Part shown: positions 27,765-33,023 of the stretch, one piece after another | Numbering within the stretch: the first letter of the stretch is position 1 | How the letters are laid out: each line of letters starts with the position of its first letter | IMG/VR virus record: IMGVR_UViG_3300045997_000109 | Coordinates: 1-33,023 of that record | DNA: 33,023 nucleotides | Origin: a virus | Reading direction: 5' to 3' (one strand) | Translations under genes and position numbers: made by a program | Notes under the pieces: generated by a model | The model's input: only the letters and a program-made list of their open reading frames with translations | The model's database searches: none | Told to the model about the DNA's origin: nothing

Positions 27765-30700
27765 TGGACCCTCGCAGTGCCGAGGTTGGTACGGGCCGTG
27801 GCCCGTTGCTGCCGGTTCTGCTGGTCACGCACCGCTACCGGGTCCTGGCCCACGACACCATTTTCGCCGATATGCACGCTGTTGTCGATTTTCATGCCGC
27901 CGCCTTCGGTGTCGGGTACAGCGCCGCTCGCGAGCGGGCCGCCGAGGCCGAGCGCGCCGGCTAGCCCGCCTTCGCCGGTGTCGAGGCTGCCGAACGGGGC
28001 CGGGATCACGCCCTTGATGGCATCGACTACGCCGCCGGCGTTGCCGGTCATGCCGGCCGACAGGCCGCCGAGGATGGCCCGGGTGGCCGGGTCGGGTGAC
28101 AGGCCGCCGAGGAAACCGATTAGCGCCGAGGCGCTCTTGATGCCCGAACCTTCGAGGGGGTTGTTAAACCCGGGGGGCAGCAGCGTTTCCGCGAGGCCGC
28201 CGGCCGCTATCGTCGCCATCTGCCCAAAGTCCGGCAGGATCTCGTTAATGGCCTCGAACAGCTTGTTATAGGGGTTGTCGCTGCCGGCGCTGCCGCCGCC
28301 GGTGCCGTCGTCGTACTCGCCGCCGCCGCCGCCGCCCGCGCCGCCGGCGCTGCCGAGGCCCGGGGTCACGCCGGGTACGCCGCCGCCGCCGGTCACGCCG
28401 CCTTTGTCGCCGCCGGTCGGTAGGTAATACTGCAGCGGAAAGTCCGCAGCGCCGGACGCGTCGCCGCCGTACTTCGTGGTCGAATCGCTGCCGCCGCTCT
28501 CGACGTTGGTGCCGTCCGGCAGGGTGCCGGCCATGTGGCTATTCGGGCCGCCGCCGCCGCGCCGTATGCCGATATTGAACGCGCCCGGTTGGTTGCCTTT
28601 GACGAAGCCGAGGGCCTCGAAGTCGGACTCGGTGGTGAAATACCGTTTGTTCGGGTCCTTGCCGGTCAGGACCGCGTAAATGCTGGACATGTAGCCCGAA
28701 CAGTCCCAACCGTCGGGGCCGACGCCGCCGTACACGTAGGGCCGGCCGTCGCCGGCGGCCCGGGCGAACGCCTCGGCCTTGCCGACGCGGCCGCCCTTCT
28801 TAAACCCGGGTAGCCGGCCGGCGTTCATGGCGGCCACTATCGCCGCGCCGCCGGCGGCCACAGCGTTCTTGGTCACCACGCCCTCGCCGGCTGTGAGCCA
28901 CGCCAGGACCTTATCGGTGCCGCCCGGGCCGGTCACCTCGCCGCCGCGCCGTAGGCCCTGCAGGCGTTGACCGAGGGACCTTGCCGCGCCGCCACCGGGC
29001 ACGGGGAACGGGCCGATGCTTTCGGGCACAGCCGCGAGGATCCCGCCGAGCGCCCGTAACGGTGTCTTCAGGGCGTTAAGGATCCCGTCGAACGCCGCTT
29101 TGATTGCGCCGGTGACGCCGGACCACACGCCGCTAATGAAGCCGGCCGTAGCCGAGAACGCCGCTTTGAGGTCGGCGAACACGCCGCTAATGGTGGACCA
29201 TGCGCCTTTGAACACGTCCACAAAGAAACCGACCACGTTGTTGAGGTTGGTAAACCCTTGCGCGAGGACGTTGTAAAACAGGGTGAAACCCTTACTCGCC
29301 ATCGAGAACATGCCGGCCGCGCCCTTCAGGGCCAGCAGCAGCGCCCCGCCGATCACCGCGCCAACCACTTTCAGGGTCGGCAGCGCCGCTTTAAACGCGT
29401 TCGCCATGGCCGCGATCTGTTCGCCGAGGGGGCCTTTGATCGTTTCCCACACCTGTTTCAGCGCGGGGCCGAGGTACTGGCCGACGGTCTGCCCTAGCGA
29501 GGTGAAGCCGGCGCGGAGGTCCTGCAGCCATTGCGGGCCGCCGCCGCTGGTCAGCTGCAGCATGAAATTGCCGACCGCCTGTAGGGGGCCGTCGATCACG
29601 CCGAATATCGCCAGCTTCAGCCCGTCCCACGTGTTCTTAAGGCCTTCCATGACGCCGGGTAGGCCCTGCATCTGCGCCGAGGCGAGTTTCTGCGCCGAGC
29701 CGGCCTGCCCGATCTGCTGTTTCAGGTTGTCCCACGCGTCAGCGCCGCCGTTCGCGGCCACCATCGAGGCGCGCATGGCGTCGGATCCGAACAGGACGGC
29801 CGTCGCCGCTTGGAACTGTTCCTGCGTCATGCGGGTCGAGGCTTCGCCCACCTGTTTCATCATGGACTCGACGCCGACAAACTTGCCCTGAGCGTCGTAC
29901 AGGGTTAGGCCTAGTTCCTCGATAGCGCCCTGCGCCGGGTTGCCCTGGTCGGTGATGGCCTGTAGCGACGTTTTCAGCATGGTGCCGGCGTCGCTGCCGT
30001 TAATCCCCCACTTGGAGAACATTGCCAGCGCGGTCACGGTGTCCTCGATGTTCACGCCGAAACCGGCGGCGACGTTGCCGCCTTGCTGCAGGGCTTGACT
30101 CATGTCGCCCATTTCGGCGGCCGAGGCGTTCACGGCGTTGGCGAGTAGGTCCGCTACCTTGCCGGCGTCGCTGGCCGGCAGCTGCCACATGTTGATCGCG
30201 GCGGCCTGCGTCTTGGCGGCCTCGGCGGCGCTGATCTGGCCGGCCGTCGCCAGCTGCACAGTGCCGCGCACGGCTTCCATGGCCTGGTCTAGGGTCATGC
30301 CGCCCTTGGCGAGTTCTACGAGGGCGTTCGCGGCGTCGCTGGCCGAGGTGCCGGCCAGGGTCACGTCCGAACCGAGCGCGGCGGCTTTCGCGCGGGCTGC
30401 GTCCATCTGCGCGCCGCTGGCCTGCGTCACGCCCTGCAAACTGTTCATGGCCTTTTCGTAGGACATGCCGGCCTCGGTCACGCCCTTGATGAGGTCGGCC
30501 GCGCCGAGGGCCAGCCCGATGCCGCCGGCTGCTTTCGCCGCCGTTTTCAGGCTGGTAGTCAGTGCGGCCGCCGCGCCGCCGCCGGCCTTTTTCGCCTCGG
30601 CTTTCAGCGGGTCGAACACACCTTTGCCGATGCCCTTGCTGCCCTGTTTGAAGCCTTGCGAGAACTGATCGCCGGCCTTTTTACCCGCGCCGGCCACGGG

Positions 30701-30853
30701 CCGGGTCACGCCGTCGGCGATGTTCTTGCCGGCGTTCTGCCCGGTTGTCTTCGCCGCCTTTTCGACGTTCTTAAAGCTGGTGTCGATCTGCCGCCACGCG
30801 TCCGCGTACTTAATGCTGAGCTTGACGTACCCGGCTGCTAGTTCTGTCGCCAC
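27761..30853 (-). CDS. Tape measure protein with NlpC/P60-like peptidase segment
   Basis: At 1030 residues this is the largest product and sits right after the chaperones. It sets tail length. The N-terminal 120 residues are helical and lysine-rich. Residues about 130-430 resemble the TP901-type tape measure core (SYEKAMNSLQGVT, ANALVELAKGGMTLDQAM, GSDAGTMLKTSLQAI). Several hydrophobic helices follow at about 480-620. Around residues 700-830 is a cysteine peptidase-like segment: PYVYGG, WDCSGY with Cys718, and NSHMAG with His773, the pattern of NlpC/P60 hydrolases that cut peptidoglycan during genome entry. Glycine-rich linkers flank it near residues 850. The start is GTG with a GGAGAT ribosome site. 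Confidence 0.9.
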   Translation of the reverse strand: MATELAAGYVKLSIKYADAWRQIDTSFKNVEKAAKTTGQNAGKNIADGVTRPVAGAGKKAGDQFSQGFKQGSKGIGKGVFDPLKAEAKKAGGGAAAALTTSLKTAAKAAGGIGLALGAADLIKGVTEAGMSYEKAMNSLQGVTQASGAQMDAARAKAAALGSDVTLAGTSASDAANALVELAKGGMTLDQAMEAVRGTVQLATAGQISAAEAAKTQAAAINMWQLPASDAGKVADLLANAVNASAAEMGDMSQALQQGGNVAAGFGVNIEDTVTALAMFSKWGINGSDAGTMLKTSLQAITDQGNPAQGAIEELGLTLYDAQGKFVGVESMMKQVGEASTRMTQEQFQAATAVLFGSDAMRASMVAANGGADAWDNLKQQIGQAGSAQKLASAQMQGLPGVMEGLKNTWDGLKLAIFGVIDGPLQAVGNFMLQLTSGGGPQWLQDLRAGFTSLGQTVGQYLGPALKQVWETIKGPLGEQIAAMANAFKAALPTLKVVGAVIGGALLLALKGAAGMFSMASKGFTLFYNVLAQGFTNLNNVVGFFVDVFKGAWSTISGVFADLKAAFSATAGFISGVWSGVTGAIKAAFDGILNALKTPLRALGGILAAVPESIGPFPVPGGGAARSLGQRLQGLRRGGEVTGPGGTDKVLAWLTAGEGVVTKNAVAAGGAAIVAAMNAGRLPGFKKGGRVGKAEAFARAAGDGRPYVYGGVGPDGWDCSGYMSSIYAVLTGKDPNKRYFTTESDFEALGFVKGNQPGAFNIGIRRGGGGPNSHMAGTLPDGTNVESGGSDSTTKYGGDASGAADFPLQYYLPTGGDKGGVTGGGGVPGVTPGLGSAGGAGGGGGGEYDDGTGGGSAGSDNPYNKLFEAINEILPDFGQMATIAAGGLAETLLPPGFNNPLEGSGIKSASALIGFLGGLSPDPATRAILGGLSAGMTGNAGGVVDAIKGVIPAPFGSLDTGEGGLAGALGLGGPLASGAVPDTEGGGMKIDNSVHIGENGVVGQDPVAVRDQQNRQQRATARTNLGTARVQ

Positions 30854-30862
30854 GGGTATCTC

Positions 30863-31542
30863 CTACCTGCCGAACAGGCGCTTTAGTCGGGGGCCGCGTT
30901 CACGCGCGGGCACCACCGGGCCGGGTATGGCTGCTTTGATCTTAGACAGCGGTTGCGGCGGCGGGGCCGAACCTGGCCGGCGGTTGGTGGTCTTACTGCC
31001 CGGGAGCACACTTGCCGGCCGGTTGCGGTTGCGGCGGCCGTCTTTCGTCTTGGCCCACGCCAGCCAGTTGAGGGCATCGACGGCCTGCCCGACGAGCCAC
31101 GCCAGCCGGGTGAAGCCGGCGCGCTCGGGGTAGACGGCAGCGTAAAGGTTGCTGTCAGGGTCACAGTGGCGGGTGATGACGAGCAGGTCGTGCCAGTTGC
31201 AGCGGTCACTCGGAAAGTCCCGCAGCCGCAGCCCTAACTCGATGAGGTCGGCTTCGAGCGCCCCGCCGTGCTGGTCGATGAGGCCGGCGAGGCCGAGGAT
31301 TCCCCCAGTGTCGTATCGTCGGCCGCCTGCCACAGCCGCATGATGTTCTCGAGTTCATTCGACGGCAGCTGGTCGAGCACCTCGAGGTCCTCGGCGGTCA
31401 ATCCCCACGCGAGGGTTTCCCACATCTGCGCCTCGTTGTCCTTGCTGTTGCGACGCAGAATGCCGATAGGCACTTGTGTGACGGGCTTGAACGTCAGGAC
31501 CCGCACCTCGCCGTCCGGCATGGTCGCTTTGTACTCGAACAA
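30863..31542 (-). CDS. Tail assembly chaperone, frameshift fusion product
   Basis: Read through a -1 shift at 31300-31306, this gives a product of about 226 residues (lambda gpGT type). After the shift the frame continues ILGLAGLIDQHGGALEADL and DLLVITRHCDP, then a basic C-terminal part ending RLKRLFGR. The second frame has no convincing start of its own and ends 10 bases before the tape measure gene, exactly the organisation conserved in long-tailed phages. Identification rests on position, overlap geometry and the slippery sequence; the exact slip codon is inferred. Confidence 0.8.
31234..31542 (-). CDS. Tail assembly chaperone, short (unshifted) product
   Basis: A 102-residue product starting MFEYKATMPDGEVRVLTFKP. 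It corresponds to the lambda gpG type chaperone that, with its frameshifted form, coats the tape measure protein during tail assembly. The helical part ends near residue 79 (LENIMRLWQAADD), after which the reading frame becomes a serine/threonine-rich tail without recognisable structure. That is the usual look of the unshifted chaperone once it passes the slippery site at 31300-31306. Confidence 0.8.
   Translation of the reverse strand: MFEYKATMPDGEVRVLTFKPVTQVPIGILRRNSKDNEAQMWETLAWGLTAEDLEVLDQLPSNELENIMRLWQAADDTTLGESSASPASSTSTAGRSKPTSSS
31300..31306 (-). promoter_or_regulatory. Probable -1 translational frameshift site GGGGGAA
   Basis: On the minus strand the codons CTG GGG GAA can be re-read as GGG GGA one base back, which moves ribosomes from the short chaperone frame into the long one. 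G-run plus A slippery sites of this kind are known from tail chaperone genes of actinobacteriophages. I did not find an obvious downstream pseudoknot by eye. Confidence 0.7.
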
Positions 31543-31573
31543 CTAGGCACTTCCGTTCTGTTCTCGGTGGGCT

Positions 31574-31613
31574 GGCCGGCCCGCGTTGCCCTCGAGGTTA
31601 GCGCGGGCCGGCC
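31574..31613 (-). terminator. GC-rich hairpin after major tail protein gene
   Basis: A perfect 12-base stem (31574-31585 with 31602-31613) around a 16-base loop lies 22 bases past the stop of the major tail gene and before the chaperone genes. There is no T tract. It could be a partial terminator or an RNA-stabilising hairpin that lowers expression of downstream tail genes. Confidence 0.55.
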
Positions 31614-31635
31614 CCACGGCCGGGGATTGACCCGC

Positions 31636-32307
31636 CTACTCGCCCTCGGTGCCGCTGTCGGCGGGTACGCCGAGGTTGGCAACCTGAGCGGCCGCGCCGG
31701 ACGCGTACGTCTTGGTGCCGGTGCCGTCGTCAATCCACGTGTAGATGGACACGCCGTTAGCGTCCTCGAATGCCCGCAGCGTTACCTCGTACATCACGGT
31801 GTCGGAGTGCACCAGCACCACGTCGCCGATTTCCACGATTTGAGCATCCGGCAGAAACGCGCGATACCGAGCGCCCTGGTCGCTGTCCACGGTGTCGATG
31901 CACCACATTTGATGAGGCAGCTTGAGGGCTGTTTTCCGCACCTCGATGATTGCGCCGTTTTCGCCGGCGGCCGGCGTCACATCGACGTTGTTCTCGCCGT
32001 AGACGGCCTTGAGCACGTCGCTGTTGACGCTCTCGAGGAACACAAACTTATACGTCCAGGTGACCTCGGTCTGTAGGACCTTGACCACGCGGCCGCCGAA
32101 ATTGCGCTTGTCCTCGAGGTTCACGTCCTTGGTTTCGGTGTACCCGTCTTCGCCGATATGACCAAGGTCGGTCCAGTCGGTATCACTGAGCGCGGTGCCT
32201 GAAGTGAAGTCCGTTTTCGTCAGCGCGGTGGTGCCCAGTTCAGCGACGAAGCACGTGCCCGTCGCCAGCGGCTCGGCCGCGTACACGTTGGCGTTCTTAG
32301 CTACCAT
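31636..32307 (-). CDS. Major tail protein
   Basis: A 223-residue protein that would form the tail tube. It has the usual size and place, between the tail terminator and the frameshifted tail assembly chaperones. The N-terminal part holds DWTDLGHIGEDGY and a TETKDVN segment, typical of phage tail tube proteins that begin with a marker for the distance from resting to assembled state. Most of the rest looks beta-rich (TWTYKFVFLES, DVVLVHSDTVMYEVTL). A GCAGGA ribosome site precedes the ATG. A strong hairpin at 31574-31613 follows the stop, as expected after a highly expressed structural gene. Confidence 0.85.
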   Translation of the reverse strand: MVAKNANVYAAEPLATGTCFVAELGTTALTKTDFTSGTALSDTDWTDLGHIGEDGYTETKDVNLEDKRNFGGRVVKVLQTEVTWTYKFVFLESVNSDVLKAVYGENNVDVTPAAGENGAIIEVRKTALKLPHQMWCIDTVDSDQGARYRAFLPDAQIVEIGDVVLVHSDTVMYEVTLRAFEDANGVSIYTWIDDGTGTKTYASGAAAQVANLGVPADSGTEGE

Positions 32308-32337
32308 GTCGATTTTCCTGCTTTCACGTTATTAGGG

Positions 32338-32793
32338 TCAATGGTCCCGCAGCATCACGTCTGCGGTCAGTTGCACACGCGGCGAATCGGTCGCCGGGTC
32401 GGGAAACAGTGCGGGTTCGCCGACGATACGCACGCGCCTCACGCCGATGCGCGCATATTTCGACGCGACTACATGCTCGCGCACTGTTTCGGCTAGGTCG
32501 CCGGCCGCTAGCTCGGTCGGTGCCCAGCATTGGATGATGAGCCGTCGCCAGGACAGCGCATCCGCTTGGTTGTCGGTGGCCCCAGCGGGGGCCGTAGACA
32601 GTCGTACGGCCTTCGGGTGGGCGGCCGAGGGTAATCCCTGCGTCGCCACGTGCACGCCGGCCAGCGGCCCGGGCGGGCGGGGCGGGTCGGCCTCGGGGTC
32701 ACCCGGGTCGGTCAGCGGTAGCCGAGGGGGGTTGGCCTCGAGGTCGCCGACCGCGAAGTAGTCGTAGAGCACCTTCGGCGCGTAGGCGAACAT
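32338..32793 (-). CDS. Tail terminator-like protein
   Basis: A 151-residue protein. It starts FAYAPKVLYDYF, has a proline-rich insert at residues 20-45, then a RRLIIQCW segment and a later REHVV/RVRIVGEP segment, an alternation of strands and helices that fits the small gpU/tail-completion fold. The start overlaps the previous stop by one base. In siphoviruses the gene directly before the major tail protein normally encodes the tail terminator that stops tube polymerisation and joins tail to head. The function is inferred from position and size more than from sequence. Confidence 0.55.
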   Translation of the reverse strand: MFAYAPKVLYDYFAVGDLEANPPRLPLTDPGDPEADPPRPPGPLAGVHVATQGLPSAAHPKAVRLSTAPAGATDNQADALSWRRLIIQCWAPTELAAGDLAETVREHVVASKYARIGVRRVRIVGEPALFPDPATDSPRVQLTADVMLRDH

Positions 32794-33023
32794 CAGCTGC
32801 CGCCGGCTAGGTGAAAGTTGTTGACGAGAGTCTGACGGGTGGCGTTGTCCTCGATGGCCGGCCAGTTCGCCGTGATGACGGTGGCGCTGTAGTCGCGGCG
32901 GTCGAGGGGGTCGTCGCCCTCGGTGGACACCATATAGCCGGACTCGGGGCCGCCGGCCACCATGGTGTCGCCGTCCCAGCTGGCACCTAGTTCGGCGTTG
33001 CACGCGTCGGCTACCCGGGTCAT
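32793..33023 (-). CDS. Head-to-tail connector candidate (possibly cut by window edge)
   Basis: Encodes at least 76 residues. An ATG sits exactly on the last three bases of the window, so the true start may lie outside. The stop overlaps the next start as TGATG. I infer a head-tail joining protein only from its place just upstream of the tail terminator and major tail protein genes, where siphoviruses keep their connectors. The residues (MTRVADACNAEL at the start, a WDGD and a DYSATV segment) show no motif I can assign. Confidence 0.5.
   Translation of the reverse strand: MTRVADACNAELGASWDGDTMVAGGPESGYMVSTEGDDPLDRRDYSATVITANWPAIEDNATRQTLVNNFHLAGGS

Overview
The window looks like part of a tailed, siphovirus-type bacteriophage genome of an actinobacterium, most likely Mycobacterium. 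The DNA is GC-rich. Every gene I can support reads on the minus strand, so the genome runs from base 33023 down to base 1. The host guess rests on two gene products that resemble families common in mycobacteria: a secreted CDGP-type protein (13936-14334) and a DUF4185/GH183-like domain in the lysin (16598-18472). Promoter shape and the general mycobacteriophage-style tail module agree with it. No terminase, portal, capsid, integrase, repressor or DNA polymerase gene is seen here, so the window is not the whole genome.

Right part (33023 to 16117): late genes. The order is a head-tail connector, a tail-terminator-like protein, the major tail protein, tail assembly chaperones with a -1 frameshift site, a 1030-residue tape measure protein with an NlpC/P60-like peptidase segment, and a run of minor tail proteins (Dit-like, Gp37-like, a collagen-like one, a large receptor-binding candidate, two glycine-rich paralogues and small tail-tip proteins). 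It ends with a two-domain lysin and a two-helix holin candidate.

Middle part (16116 to 9523): many short transcription units separated by GC-rich hairpins and started by promoters that share a GCACCGCGCACCG-like spacer. They encode small membrane, secreted, basic or zinc-ribbon proteins, an excisionase-like DNA-binding protein, a DUF932 protein and an HNH endonuclease. A structured 413-base region without a gene (10025-10437) ends with a terminator that points the other way.

Left part (9522 to 1): early-type genes in tightly overlapping operons. They include SSB, a Rad52/Sak-like single-strand annealing protein with its usual coiled-coil neighbour, a large HTH protein, two more HNH endonucleases, a tail-like protein with an apparently leaderless promoter, and a chain of eleven small genes ending in a HicA-like protein. 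Start and stop codons overlap as ATGA, GTGA or TGATG through most of this region, which supports several genes of 30 to 58 codons that are easy to miss.

The most interesting unexplained DNA signals are a 20-base identical sequence around a perfect palindrome found at 5588-5611 and 16086-16105, a GGTTTAT-N9-ATAAACC type palindrome found three times between 15316 and 17518 (twice inside the lysin gene, using rare leucine codons), and the structured non-coding region near 10.2 kb.
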